Shown one piece after another: positions 26,184 through 35,015 of a DNA stretch of 64,000 nt. The position numbers were made by a program, and so were the translations under genes. Source of the DNA: Marimonas arenosa (GTDB taxonomy: Bacteria; Pseudomonadota; Alphaproteobacteria; Rhodobacterales; Rhodobacteraceae). The notes below the pieces were generated by a model that saw nothing but the letters and a program-made list of their open reading frames with translations, was not told the DNA's origin and did not search any database. How positions within the stretch are numbered: the stretch's first letter is position 1; each line of letters opens with the position of its first letter. The stretch covers positions 62,001 through 126,000 of the forward strand of contig NZ_JANHAX010000008.1 of NCBI RefSeq assembly GCF_030848945.1, read 5' to 3'.

Positions 26184-27068
26184 TCAGTATTGTTTGGCCA
26201 GAAGCCGTTCCGGGTCCGCGATCGGACCTTCGTTGCTGACGATGGGGGCCAGTTCGCGATCCTGCATGATCTCGGCCAGATCCCGCTGAACGCCGTTGAC
26301 GAAGGCCTGACGACTGACAAGGCGCACGCCGTGGCTGTAATCGGCATAGGCTGCGCCGTGCACGGTGCTGAGCGGTTGAATCGGTTTGCCATTTGTCCGG
26401 TGCCAGCCATAGATCGCGACGCGCCCCGGCTTGCTGAGCAAGCGCTTCGTGAGCACGATGTCCTTTTTCTGTCCGGCGGTCAGATCGGTCAGACTGCCGC
26501 CGGTTTCCGCTCTCTGGGCGTCCAGCGTCCTGTCATGTTCCACGAGGTAGTCGGTGGATTCCATCTGCGCCGTCGGCTTCATCGGCTTGGGGGCCAGACG
26601 GACTCGCGCCTGAGCGTAGATGGCGTCTACCATCTTAGGCGTAGGAAGAAGGAAGCCCAGTTCATTCGCGACCCGCGCCGCAGCGGCCAGCCCCATTGGT
26701 ACGCGGACGAAATCACTGTCGCTGCCCACCGCCAAGTATTCCGGCGTCACGCAAACTGTCACGCGCACCTGTTCTCCGTTCGCGCGCGTGCCGGTGAGAT
26801 CGACCGGCGTCAGTTGCCTGAGAAAGGTCGGCACGTTCCCGGACAGCACCTGGTCGATCACTTCGGCGTCCCGCTTGCTGCCGCGCGCTTTTTTCAGGTG
26901 CACCATGACTTCGCTGCCAGACGGGGCTAGAGACACGCGCTCGGGCATGCCGCTCGCCTGAGGTCCGGGACATTTGACGGCCGCTTGCGCCGCACAGGCC
27001 CCGAAAACGGTGATGGCAAACGAGACGAACGCGCCTACAGCGCGAACAGAGTTTCGACTGTTCGACAT
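26184..27068 (-). CDS. Secreted protein of unknown function
   Basis: 294 residues. The start at MSNSRNSVRA gives a good signal peptide (VGAFVSFAITVFGACAAQAA) and has GGGG about 5 nt upstream; a longer frame has no such support. The mature part contains a striking segment IYGWHRTNGKPIQPLSTVHG followed by YADYSHGVRLVSRQAFVNG, with invariant-looking His/Tyr/Asp residues that could form a catalytic or metal site. I do not recognise the family. It is convergent with the FGE-like gene (26 bp) and divergent from the GH5 gene, so it belongs to the same secreted/glycan neighbourhood. Confidence 0.65.
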   Translation of the reverse strand: MSNSRNSVRAVGAFVSFAITVFGACAAQAAVKCPGPQASGMPERVSLAPSGSEVMVHLKKARGSKRDAEVIDQVLSGNVPTFLRQLTPVDLTGTRANGEQVRVTVCVTPEYLAVGSDSDFVRVPMGLAAAARVANELGFLLPTPKMVDAIYAQARVRLAPKPMKPTAQMESTDYLVEHDRTLDAQRAETGGSLTDLTAGQKKDIVLTKRLLSKPGRVAIYGWHRTNGKPIQPLSTVHGAAYADYSHGVRLVSRQAFVNGVQRDLAEIMQDRELAPIVSNEGPIADPERLLAKQY

Positions 27069-27539
27069 GTATCCCCACGGATCTGAAATATTGCGCGGCT
27101 TGATCGCAAATGCGTGAACGCAAATCAAGGACCGGATCGGCCGGTGCGCGGCTATCTGCCGAGGGAGAGGCCGCCGTGGTCTCGCAGCGTCAGCTTTTCC
27201 GCCATTTCGTTCGACGAACATCACTGGACCGTCAGACGGGATATGGCCATACGCGGCGGTTTGCACCAACGGCAGCGAGGCGGAACGAATCTGCAGTTTT
27301 GCTTTTCAGCGTTTTTTCCCCGCGATGGGATAGAAGCCGACATTGCAGGGCGCGCCATGCCCGCGTGCTTTTGCCCAAGCCACAGGCTGCCCCCAGATTT
27401 GATGAACACAGGTTCTTGGCGTATGCCAGAAACGCATGGAAATACCCGATTCAACGATAGAGAAGAAAAAGCTGGTGGCCGTTTCGATCAACAGGCATTT
27501 GGGGTGGGGTTTTGCCCTCGTACAATTGGAGGCATTCGT
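27069..27539. other. Divergent intergenic region (471 bp)
   Basis: No supported gene. A frame continuous with the GH5 gene is open from 27114, but it has no ribosome site, no family similarity and overlaps the signal-peptide-initiated start. It holds promoters for the two divergent secreted-protein genes. Confidence 0.45.
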
Positions 27540-29276
27540 TTGAAGTTCGCCGGCAAGTTTTTGACGGCTGTCACGCTGTCGGCCGCGCTCCTCTTGGTTC
27601 TCGGGCTGGTCCTGTACGACTTCGGGCGTCCTGGCCCGGCTGAGTTCGTGCGCGCGCAGGGTCGCCATCTGGTGCGGAACGGAGAACCAATTCGATTCAA
27701 GTCTGTGAGTTTCTCGAATTACTACTCCTACCGACTTGGTGAGGCGGGTTTCGATCTTGAAAAATCGAAGCACCACTCAGAGATCGATTTTGAACGGGTG
27801 CGTGACCTGGGTTTCAACAGTATTCGTTTCGCTTTCAATGGAAACTGGTACAGGTCGAATCCGGACGCCTTTTGGCGGTGGCTTGATCAGAATGTTGGTT
27901 GGGCTGAAAAACACGGGCTTCTTTTGACACTGGACCTGCATGTCCCGATTGGAGGGTTCTGGCTCGACCCAACCGACGACAAGGTCGATTTCGGAATCTG
28001 GAACGACGAGTACACGCGCGCTCAAAATGTCGAACTTTGGCGTCTGATAGCCAAAAGGTACAGAAACGAAACAGCGGTAGGAGCTTACGAGCTTCTGAAT
28101 GAAGCGGTTACGCAGGATGCGTCGGGGGACCAATGGCGCGAATTGGCGAGTGACCTGGTCAAAGCGATACGGGAAGTCGATCCGAACCATCTACTGATCG
28201 TAGGGGCGCTCTATGGAACTAACCGTCGGTATTCGGAAATGAACGCAGACTCTCAGTTTTTGGTCGATGACCCGAACGTGATGTACGATTTCCATTTCTA
28301 TGAACCAATCGCATTCACGCATCAGTCGGCCTCTTGGCTTGAAAGACCAATATCCGATGGCGGGATATATCCTGACGACGAAACACCTATTCCGACGGGC
28401 AAAGAGGTCCTGCTTCCTGACAGCGGAATCGGCAGTCAAAACGTAGCAGAGGGAAGTTCGGGCTGGGCGAAATACGACAGCGGTTGGGCAGAGCTGCGTG
28501 ACCCTGAGGCAATAGCGGGGCTACCGGTTGTGACCATGCGTTTCGGTGCGCGAGGAAGCGTGGATTTCGACGACCTGAACGTTTTCGAATTCGACACTAA
28601 AAGGGGAATTGCCAGGAAACTCCTCAGCGCGCCGCTTTCTGAGAGCAGCATCTGGCAATGGTGGGGATGGGGCAATGTTGATACGGCCGCGCGCCAGCCA
28701 GTATTCACCAGGTCGGAGACGGACGGTGCCAACGACCGGTACAGTCTGAGAATTGAAGGGATCACCACACATGATGAATACTTGGGATGGAGCAGTGACA
28801 GTCTTTGGTTCCAGGCAGTTCCCGGAAACCTTTACAAAATCACCGGTTATATGAAGGGAAAAGACGTCTCCTATCCTGTCTCTGACGGAGAGCCCCAGGA
28901 GTTTGTCGGTCTGGAACTGAGTTTCTACGGAAACCCGAAGGGAGAAGACAGCGAAGGCTTTGTTTTCCGAAATCACGAATACCTCGAGGCGCAGTTCTTG
29001 AAACGGTACCGGTTCGGAATTGAAAACGACGTGCCGATGTCCGTGATGGAATTTGGCACGATAGGCCGCACGTTCGAAATTGCAGGCAAAGGCGGCGGTA
29101 ATTGGGTTAGAGACCTATTGGGCATTTTCAGCAAATACGAAACCAGTTTCTCGCTGTGGAATTACCATGGCTCGTCGATGGGTGTTTACCGCAGCGGAAT
29201 GGGGTCGGAGCCGGCGGAGCCAAATGAGGAACTGATCGAAATCCTTCAGAAGAACCTGTCCAAGACCCAGCATTGA
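27540..29276 (+). CDS. GH5-family glycoside hydrolase with inserted beta-rich domain
   Basis: 578 residues, starting at TTG with a perfect GGAGG 6 nt upstream. An N-terminal hydrophobic segment (residues 7-26) is a signal anchor. The catalytic barrel starts near 40. The acid/base Glu188 is in ELLNEAV, the His/Tyr segment is DFHFYEP (about 250-256), and the nucleophile Glu504 is in SVMEFG. About 210 residues (about 268-480) lie between these strands, far more than a normal loop. They have the look of a beta-sandwich carbohydrate-binding domain (GSVDFDDLNVFEFD, YSLRIEG, GNLYKITGYMKGKD). The gene is more AT-rich than its neighbours and may have been acquired separately. It probably cleaves a beta-linked polysaccharide near the membrane. 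Confidence 0.82.
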   Translation: MKFAGKFLTAVTLSAALLLVLGLVLYDFGRPGPAEFVRAQGRHLVRNGEPIRFKSVSFSNYYSYRLGEAGFDLEKSKHHSEIDFERVRDLGFNSIRFAFNGNWYRSNPDAFWRWLDQNVGWAEKHGLLLTLDLHVPIGGFWLDPTDDKVDFGIWNDEYTRAQNVELWRLIAKRYRNETAVGAYELLNEAVTQDASGDQWRELASDLVKAIREVDPNHLLIVGALYGTNRRYSEMNADSQFLVDDPNVMYDFHFYEPIAFTHQSASWLERPISDGGIYPDDETPIPTGKEVLLPDSGIGSQNVAEGSSGWAKYDSGWAELRDPEAIAGLPVVTMRFGARGSVDFDDLNVFEFDTKRGIARKLLSAPLSESSIWQWWGWGNVDTAARQPVFTRSETDGANDRYSLRIEGITTHDEYLGWSSDSLWFQAVPGNLYKITGYMKGKDVSYPVSDGEPQEFVGLELSFYGNPKGEDSEGFVFRNHEYLEAQFLKRYRFGIENDVPMSVMEFGTIGRTFEIAGKGGGNWVRDLLGIFSKYETSFSLWNYHGSSMGVYRSGMGSEPAEPNEELIEILQKNLSKTQH

Positions 29277-29458
29277 AGGCGCTCGTCCAAATCCTTTGAC
29301 TTATGCCGATTGCGCTGATGAATAGTTGAGTAAGCGCCCAGTCGCATTGAGACCAACGCGGCGGAATTCTCCGGCCGGATCATCCCAAGCCAGGTGGCAG
29401 CTGACTGCCACCAGTCCTATGCAACTGGTAAAACTGAAGACCCGTCATGCACTGGCGT

Positions 29459-31003
29459 TCAAGCCGCCCCACCCGACGGGGGCAGCCCATCTGGTGCGAG
29501 TTTGCGATTTGCCAAACGGTGCCGAAGTGCATTCACCAGTGGCAACACAAAGAAGAAAGCCGCGATGGCAAGGAACAGGCCGGAAAGCGGGCGTTCCACA
29601 AAGGCGAACATGTTGCCCTGTTCGGCGATCAGCGTCTGGCGGAAGCTTTTTTCCATCAACGGGCCGAGCACCAGCGCCAGCACCAGAGGCGCGAGCGGAT
29701 AGTCCGCCTTGCGCAGCAGGTAGCCCACGACGCCGAAACCGAGGATCAGCCAGACGTCGTGCATCTTCTGGCTGGGCGCGTAGCCGCCGACAATGCAGAG
29801 CACCAGAACCAGGGTACAGAGCACAGTGAACGGCATGCGCAACGCCCAGACGAAAAGCGGGATCAGCGCGATGTTGATCACCACCGCCGCGAAATTCGCG
29901 GTGTAGAGCGACGAAATCAGACCCCAGACGAAATCGGGCTGTTCGATGAACAGCATCGGTCCCGGTACCAGCCCCCACATCACCATGCCGCCCAGGAGAA
30001 GCGCCGTCGTGGGCGAGCCGGGGATGCCGAGGGTGAGCATCGGCAACAGCGAGCCAGTAGAGGCGGCATTGTTGGCGGTCTCGGGCGCGGCGACGCCTTC
30101 AATATTGCCCTTGCCGAAGGTTTCCGGGTGTTTTGATGTGCTTTTGGCAATGCCATAGGCCATCAGCGAAGCCGGGGTGGCGCCGGCGGCCGGCAACATG
30201 CCGACGAAAAACCCGAGGAACGAGCCCACGGACATCGTTTTCCACAGGCGAGCCATGGCCTTCATCCCCTCGACCAGCTCACGAAGCGACAGCCGGGCAG
30301 GCGTGACCTGCTGTCTCTTGTGCGAGGTTTCGATGGTGAACAGCACTTCTCCGACACCGTAGACGCCGATGGCCAGGACCAGGAAGGAAATGCCGGAATA
30401 GAAGCCGGGCTGATCGAAGAAGATCAGCCGCGGTTGTCCGGAAATGAGATCGAGTCCGACCGAGGACAGGACAAGGCCGAGGCAGATCATGATGATTGTC
30501 TTGAGCACATCGTCACCGCCGAGCCCGACGAAGGTGGTGAAGGCGAGAAGAACCAGTGCGAATTCTTCCGCGGGCCCGAATGCCAGAGCCAGATCGGCCA
30601 GAGGCACGGCAAACACGGTGAACAGGATGACCGATATCGTGCCGCCGACGAAAGAGGCGACCGCCGCCGCGATCAGCGCCAGGCCAGCCTTGCCTTGCTG
30701 GGCCATCGGGCGCCCGTCGAAGGTTGTCGCAACCGCTGTCGAGGCGCCGGGGATTCCCAGCAGAACAGAGCTGATCGCCCCGCCATACATGGCGCCGTAG
30801 TAGATAGCCGCCAGCAAGATGATCGCCGAGGAGGGCGGCACGATGAAGGTCAGCGGCAAGACGATTGCCACGCCGTTGACCGAGCCCAGCCCGGGCATCG
30901 CGCCGATGAACAACCCGGCGGTCACGCCCAACAGGACAATCATGAGGTTGACGGGAGAAAGCGAAGTGGCGAACCCGTCGCCGAGGAGCGTAAGAATTTC
31001 CAT
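29459..31003 (-). CDS. tctA: Tripartite tricarboxylate transporter, large permease
   Basis: A 514-residue membrane protein with about twelve hydrophobic segments, the large subunit of a TTT-family importer driven by an ion gradient. The family motif LFIGAMPGLGSVNGVAI lies near residue 30 and its repeat PAAGATPASLMAYGIAKS near 270, with GIPGSPTTALLLGGM after it. It is the third gene of the operon tctC-tctB-tctA on the minus strand, 12 bp after tctB, with GGGAG before the ATG. The substrate is a carboxylate bound by the TctC protein. It converges on the GH5 gene. Confidence 0.93.
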   Translation of the reverse strand: MEILTLLGDGFATSLSPVNLMIVLLGVTAGLFIGAMPGLGSVNGVAIVLPLTFIVPPSSAIILLAAIYYGAMYGGAISSVLLGIPGASTAVATTFDGRPMAQQGKAGLALIAAAVASFVGGTISVILFTVFAVPLADLALAFGPAEEFALVLLAFTTFVGLGGDDVLKTIIMICLGLVLSSVGLDLISGQPRLIFFDQPGFYSGISFLVLAIGVYGVGEVLFTIETSHKRQQVTPARLSLRELVEGMKAMARLWKTMSVGSFLGFFVGMLPAAGATPASLMAYGIAKSTSKHPETFGKGNIEGVAAPETANNAASTGSLLPMLTLGIPGSPTTALLLGGMVMWGLVPGPMLFIEQPDFVWGLISSLYTANFAAVVINIALIPLFVWALRMPFTVLCTLVLVLCIVGGYAPSQKMHDVWLILGFGVVGYLLRKADYPLAPLVLALVLGPLMEKSFRQTLIAEQGNMFAFVERPLSGLFLAIAAFFFVLPLVNALRHRLANRKLAPDGLPPSGGAA

Positions 31004-31015
31004 TGTTGCGCTCCC

Positions 31016-31504
31016 TCAGAAAAACTTGCTGTAAAGGGGAATGAAAAACGGCTCGGTCCATCCTTTGGGCAGCAGGATCTTCAGCGTTACCTCGAAGAAG
31101 AAGAACAGAAAGACCGGGGTCGCAATCGTCAGGATTGAGGTCAGGACCCAACCATGCCCGCCAAAAATCCTGAGATACCAGAGCATGAATAGAACCAAAG
31201 CGACGTAAGCTCCGACCAGCGGCATCAGAGCAATGGCGCAAAACAAGGCAAGGGTCACCGCGACAACTGGCCGGACCGCCCTGTCATGGAAAAACCTGCC
31301 ATGCGTCGGCTCTTTCATAAAGCTGCGGGCGAGAATGCCAAGCGCCGACAGGGCCATAACGAGCGAAAGCCAGAATGGGAACGCCCCGGCACCTGGGCCG
31401 CCGGTTTCACCGGACCAGCCGATGGGCAGGGTGGCTGCGTGGGTCATGAAATATAAACTCATCGCGATTATCGCGATCGCGATTATCCTGTCGGCCGCCA
31501 GCAT
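31016..31504 (-). CDS. tctB: Tripartite tricarboxylate transporter, small permease
   Basis: 162 residues with four hydrophobic segments, the usual size and layout of TctB (small membrane subunit). Start MLAADRIIAIAIIAMS is supported by AGGAAG upstream and by direct entry into the first membrane segment; the frame extends 45 nt upstream. TctB pairs with TctA in the inner membrane. The segment GPGAGAFPFWLSLVMALSAL matches the family signature around helix 2. Confidence 0.88.
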   Translation of the reverse strand: MLAADRIIAIAIIAMSLYFMTHAATLPIGWSGETGGPGAGAFPFWLSLVMALSALGILARSFMKEPTHGRFFHDRAVRPVVAVTLALFCAIALMPLVGAYVALVLFMLWYLRIFGGHGWVLTSILTIATPVFLFFFFEVTLKILLPKGWTEPFFIPLYSKFF

Positions 31505-31581
31505 GTTTCTTCCTGTTGTTCGCCCTGTCACGCGGAGGCGGGCCATCACGGGTGGCCCGCCATCTCAATTTTGTGAAACGA

Positions 31582-32565
31582 TCAGGAGCCTTCGCCCATC
31601 GCCTCGAGGATCTCGGCGTGCTTGCCGCGCTCTTCGAGGAAATAGGCCTGAAGCGCATCGCCGGACAGGAAATCCGAGATCAGGGATTTCTCCTTCGTGT
31701 AGGTCTGCCACTCTTCTGTTTCCGAGAGCTTGCGAAACATCTCGGTGTAGTAGGCCACGGCTTCGGGCGGCATGTCCTTGGGGCCGACGAACGAACGTTG
31801 CATCCAGTAGACGATGTCATGGCCAAGCTCGCGTGCGGTGGGAACATCGGGGAATGCCTCGAGCCGTTCGGGTGTGAAGGCCACGATAGGACGCGACTTG
31901 CCGGCCTGGTAGAAGCCCATTTGTTCGGAGGGGTTGTTCACCGTCGAGTCGATATGACCGCCAACCAGGTTCTTGGCTACGGTGCCACCACCTTTGAAGG
32001 GAACATAGGTGATTTCGAGGCCGAATTCTTTCTGAAGCATCGCGGTGACCAGGCTGTCCTCCTGACCGGTGCCGGTGCCCCCCATCTTCCATTTGCCATC
32101 AGCGGCCTTAACGGCGGCAACGTAGTCGTCGAGGGTTTTGATGTCGCTGTCGGCGTTGACCCACAGAACGAAGGTGTCGAGCGCCATGCGCGCGAGCGGT
32201 GTGAATTCGGCGATGTCCACGCCGATCTCAGTGCGCAACGGGGTGGTGTAATAGCTGTTCAGCGTTGCCATGACCTTGTGCGCATCGCCGGCGTTGTCCT
32301 TGAGATAGCGCAGAGCTTCGGCGCCCGATCCGCCGCCTTTGTTGACCGGCAAGACCGGCATGGATGCCAGGCCTTCCTTTTGGATGATCGACTGGAACAG
32401 CCGCGCGATACGGTCGGCACCGCCGCCCTGACCAGCCATGATGACCATTTCAATCGGCTTGATCGGCTTCCAGTCCGATGCCGTCGCCGGCAGGCCCGTG
32501 CCGAGCGTCAGTACCGCAGATGCAGCCATCGCGACAAAGCTGCGCTTAGTAAATTTGTATTGCAT
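31582..32565 (-). CDS. tctC: TctC/Bug-type periplasmic solute-binding protein
   Basis: 327 residues with a signal peptide (KRSFVAMAASAVLTLGTGLPATAS) and the mature start SDWKPIKPIEMVIMAGQGGGADRIARL typical of Bug receptors. Later family signatures are NKGGGSGAEALRYL, VPFKGGGTVAKNLVGGH and SFVGPKDMP. The protein captures an unknown carboxylate and delivers it to TctAB. It is first in the operon and divergent from the XRE regulator gene, suggesting local control by that regulator or by the FadR-type gene 1.7 kb away. Confidence 0.9.
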   Translation of the reverse strand: MQYKFTKRSFVAMAASAVLTLGTGLPATASDWKPIKPIEMVIMAGQGGGADRIARLFQSIIQKEGLASMPVLPVNKGGGSGAEALRYLKDNAGDAHKVMATLNSYYTTPLRTEIGVDIAEFTPLARMALDTFVLWVNADSDIKTLDDYVAAVKAADGKWKMGGTGTGQEDSLVTAMLQKEFGLEITYVPFKGGGTVAKNLVGGHIDSTVNNPSEQMGFYQAGKSRPIVAFTPERLEAFPDVPTARELGHDIVYWMQRSFVGPKDMPPEAVAYYTEMFRKLSETEEWQTYTKEKSLISDFLSGDALQAYFLEERGKHAEILEAMGEGS

Positions 32566-32699
32566 GTATTCTCCTCCCAGAGTTCGGGCGAACCCCTTGA
32601 AGTCGATTCGCTGCCGGAAACCTGTGTGGCATAGGGGTAGATTTTTAAATATGCGACAAATTATTCCTACATCCCGGGGAATTTTTGTGAAATATTAGT

Positions 32700-32730
32700 T
32701 TTACAAACAGTGTATAAGTAAAGTTGTAAA
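32700..32730. promoter_or_regulatory. TTTACAA-N17-TTGTAAA inverted repeat at the XRE gene start
   Basis: Two 7-bp arms (32700-32706 and 32724-32730) form a perfect inverted repeat that ends 1 bp before the ATG of the XRE gene. TTTxCAAA-type half-sites are typical of ScfR/RamB-like regulators, so this is a plausible autoregulatory operator. It lies within an AT-rich stretch with a TATAAG hexamer at 32713-32718. Confidence 0.5.
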
Positions 32731-32731
32731 C

Positions 32732-34138
32732 ATGAAGAAGACGCTCGTCGGATCGCAGCTACGTCAATTACGAAAGTCGCAGGGCGAAACACAGGCTCAG
32801 ATGGCTGCCCGACTCGGGATCAGTCCGGCCTATGTCAACCTGCTGGAAAGCAATCAGAGGTCGCTCTCGGTGCAGGTTCTGGTTGCCATTACCGAGGCCT
32901 ATGGCGTCGATTGGCGCGACCTGGTCGGAGACGGTGATGAAAAGCGCATTCCCGAATTGCGCGCGGCCATGCGCGACCCGATTTTTTCCGGGGATGCTCC
33001 TGACCTTCAGGAATTGCGCGCAGCAATCGAGCATGCCCCTCGTTTCGTTTCACGCTTTTTGCAGATCTATGACAGTCACCATAATTTGACGGACCGTTTG
33101 AGCCGTCAGGCCGGTACTGGACATGCCGACGATCTTCTGTCCACCACGCCTGGCACGGCAATCCATGATTTCTTCCGCGACCACGAGAACTATTTCGACG
33201 AGCTCGATCGCGCGGCTGGGGACTGCCGCAACAGGATCGGCGGTGCCGCCGATGACATGTATGCTTCGCTCAAAAGATTTCTGCGCGTCGAACACGGGGT
33301 AAGCGCGCGGTTGGTTTCATTGGTGGACATGCGAGACACTTTGCGCGTGTTTGACCGGACCGAGGGGGAGGTGCGGCTGTCCGAGGCGCTCGACCATCCC
33401 AACCGGGTGTTCCAGCTTGCGCATGTGGTCGGGCTTCTGACCTGCCAGGACATCGTGGACCAGCTCGTCGAGAGTGCAGGCCTTGCCGACGAGGACGGGC
33501 GCGCACGGCTTGGCGTCGAATTGATGAACTATTTTGCCGGGGCACTGCTGATGCCCTATGAGAGCATGGTCGAAACGGCCGAGTTTGCGCGTTATGACAT
33601 TGACCGGCTCGCTTCGGCATTCAGCGTGAGTTTCGAGCAGGTTTGTCACCGCCTGACGACGCTTCAGCGGGACGGGCGGCGCGGCGTCCCTTTCTTTTTC
33701 CTGCGGGTTGACCGCGCAGGTAATGTGACCAAGCGATTCAATGCAACGCCTTTCACCTTGGCGGAGCAGGGCGGATCCTGCCCGGTGTGGAATATTCACG
33801 CGGCTTTTGGCCGTCCCGGGGTCGTGGTGCCACAATTTGTTGAGCTCCCCGGGGGGGGGCGATTCTTCACGTTGTCCCGTACGACCGACCGGCCGGTCTT
33901 CGATAGGAATACGCAGGATCGGCGCCTTGTCATCGCGTTGGGGTGTGAAAGCGAACAGGCAGACCGTGTGTGTTATGCGGAGCCGTTGAATACAGAGGAC
34001 CGGGGAATGTTCACGCAAATCGGGATTTCCTGCCACGTCTGCCCACGCCAGGCCTGCTCGCAACGTGCGCATCAGCCGCTCAATATCCGGTTGCGCATTC
34101 ACGCAGACCGACGAGGAAGCACTCGTTACGAAAGTTGA
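32732..34138 (+). CDS. XRE-family regulator of the ScfR/RamB type (HTH + IrrE-like + DUF2083)
   Basis: 468 residues. An XRE helix-turn-helix at 5-62 (LRQLRKSQGETQAQMAARLGIS) is followed by a linker, then an ImmA/IrrE-like (M78) segment at about 210-330 (QLAHVVGLLTCQDIVDQL, GVELMNYFAGALLMPYE). A C-terminal domain like DUF2083 follows, with cysteines in ISCHVCPRQAC. The IrrE-like part lacks an HExxH zinc motif: the expected place reads QLAHVVG. Family members sense acyl-CoAs or related thioesters and control short-chain carboxylate metabolism, which suits the adjacent CoA-ligase and transporter. No clear ribosome site precedes the ATG. A run of nine G at 33851-33859 lies in the coding sequence. 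Confidence 0.82.
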   Translation: MKKTLVGSQLRQLRKSQGETQAQMAARLGISPAYVNLLESNQRSLSVQVLVAITEAYGVDWRDLVGDGDEKRIPELRAAMRDPIFSGDAPDLQELRAAIEHAPRFVSRFLQIYDSHHNLTDRLSRQAGTGHADDLLSTTPGTAIHDFFRDHENYFDELDRAAGDCRNRIGGAADDMYASLKRFLRVEHGVSARLVSLVDMRDTLRVFDRTEGEVRLSEALDHPNRVFQLAHVVGLLTCQDIVDQLVESAGLADEDGRARLGVELMNYFAGALLMPYESMVETAEFARYDIDRLASAFSVSFEQVCHRLTTLQRDGRRGVPFFFLRVDRAGNVTKRFNATPFTLAEQGGSCPVWNIHAAFGRPGVVVPQFVELPGGGRFFTLSRTTDRPVFDRNTQDRRLVIALGCESEQADRVCYAEPLNTEDRGMFTQIGISCHVCPRQACSQRAHQPLNIRLRIHADRRGSTRYES

Positions 34139-34230
34139 GCCTGGGGAGAAGTTGGAGCAGGGAGCGGCTTGTCCTGAGACCGATTGTCGCCCCAAGCTGG
34201 CTTGACCAGGGGAAGCGGTAAATCTAGAGA

Positions 34231-34266
34231 TGGTTGGACCAATTTTGATATTGGTTGGATCAAATC
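34231..34266. promoter_or_regulatory. Tandem TTGGaYCAA operator-like sites
   Basis: TGGTTGGACCAATTT (34231-34245) and TGGTTGGATCAAATC (34252-34266) are near-identical repeats 21 bp apart, two helical turns. Each contains a short palindrome (TTGGACCAA, TTGGATCAA), as expected of dimeric GntR/FadR-type operators. They lie just before the preferred start of the regulator gene, suggesting autoregulation. Confidence 0.5.
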
Positions 34267-34268
34267 TC

Positions 34269-35003
34269 ATGGCGGACACTGCAATGATGGCCAAGACAGA
34301 GGCGAAAGACACGCAGTCGCAGGGGACTGCCGTAGGCCCCGCCTATCTGTCTGTGGCGCAACGCCTGCGCAGTTTCATTGTCGATGAACGGCTAAAGATC
34401 GGTGACAGCCTGCCAACGGAACGCCAGCTCGCGGAACGCTTCGTGGTGTCGCGCCATTCACTGCGCGAAGCTTTGCGCGTCTTGCAGGAACAGGGAATTT
34501 TAGCGCCGCAGCAGGGCAGCGGAAACTATATCGCATCGACCGATATCGATCTTCTGGAAGACCACCTGCGCCGCGAAACTCCGTCAGACGCGACCCATCA
34601 AAACCAGGATATCTTCGAGTTCCGCGCGATGATGGAACCCGAGATCGCGGCACTGGCTGCGGAGCGGATCAGTGATCGAGAGCTGCGCGGTTTGACGGAC
34701 ATCGTAACCCAGCAGGGGGGTGAAAGGAACCCGCGTACGCTGCGTCTGCTGGACGATGCATTCCACCTCGGCATTGCCCGAGCCGCTGGCAACCACGTGG
34801 TGTCGAGTGTGATCCGCTCGATCAATTCCGTCGTAGGCCAGGTGCGTGGCGAGGTCTATCAAGGGCCTACCCGGCACCGTGTTTCCCTGGCGGGCCACCA
34901 GGAAATTCTTGAAGCCTTGGCCGCTCGCGATTCCGGGGCCGCCAGGCGTGCAATGCAATCGCATATTGCCCGCATCCGCGGGTTCGTGATGGATGACGAC
35001 TGA
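34269..35003 (+). CDS. FadR-type GntR transcriptional regulator
   Basis: 244 residues. The winged helix-turn-helix occupies about 20-88 (SVAQRLRSFIVDERLKIGDSLPTERQLAERFVVSRHSLREALRVL). An FCD ligand-binding domain follows (FRAMMEPEIAALAAERI, DDAFHLGIARAAGN, GHQEILEAL), with the Asp/His metal-type residues of that family. The open frame reaches back to 34230, but that part coincides with the tandem operator-like repeats, so the ATG at 34269 (or 34284/34287) is preferred. It is 12 bp upstream of the CoA-ligase gene and probably controls the ligase, the reductase and perhaps tctABC. Confidence 0.85.
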   Translation: MADTAMMAKTEAKDTQSQGTAVGPAYLSVAQRLRSFIVDERLKIGDSLPTERQLAERFVVSRHSLREALRVLQEQGILAPQQGSGNYIASTDIDLLEDHLRRETPSDATHQNQDIFEFRAMMEPEIAALAAERISDRELRGLTDIVTQQGGERNPRTLRLLDDAFHLGIARAAGNHVVSSVIRSINSVVGQVRGEVYQGPTRHRVSLAGHQEILEALAARDSGAARRAMQSHIARIRGFVMDDD

Positions 35004-35015
35004 TAAGGAAGAACC

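Noticed and set aside
27114..27539. N-terminal extension of the GH5 gene by 142 codons
   Set aside because: A TTG with GGAGG leads straight into a signal anchor at 27540; the extension has no domain or ribosome site.
31516..32634. 372-codon plus-strand frame across tctC
   Set aside because: Antisense to a clear Bug-type binding protein with signal peptide.
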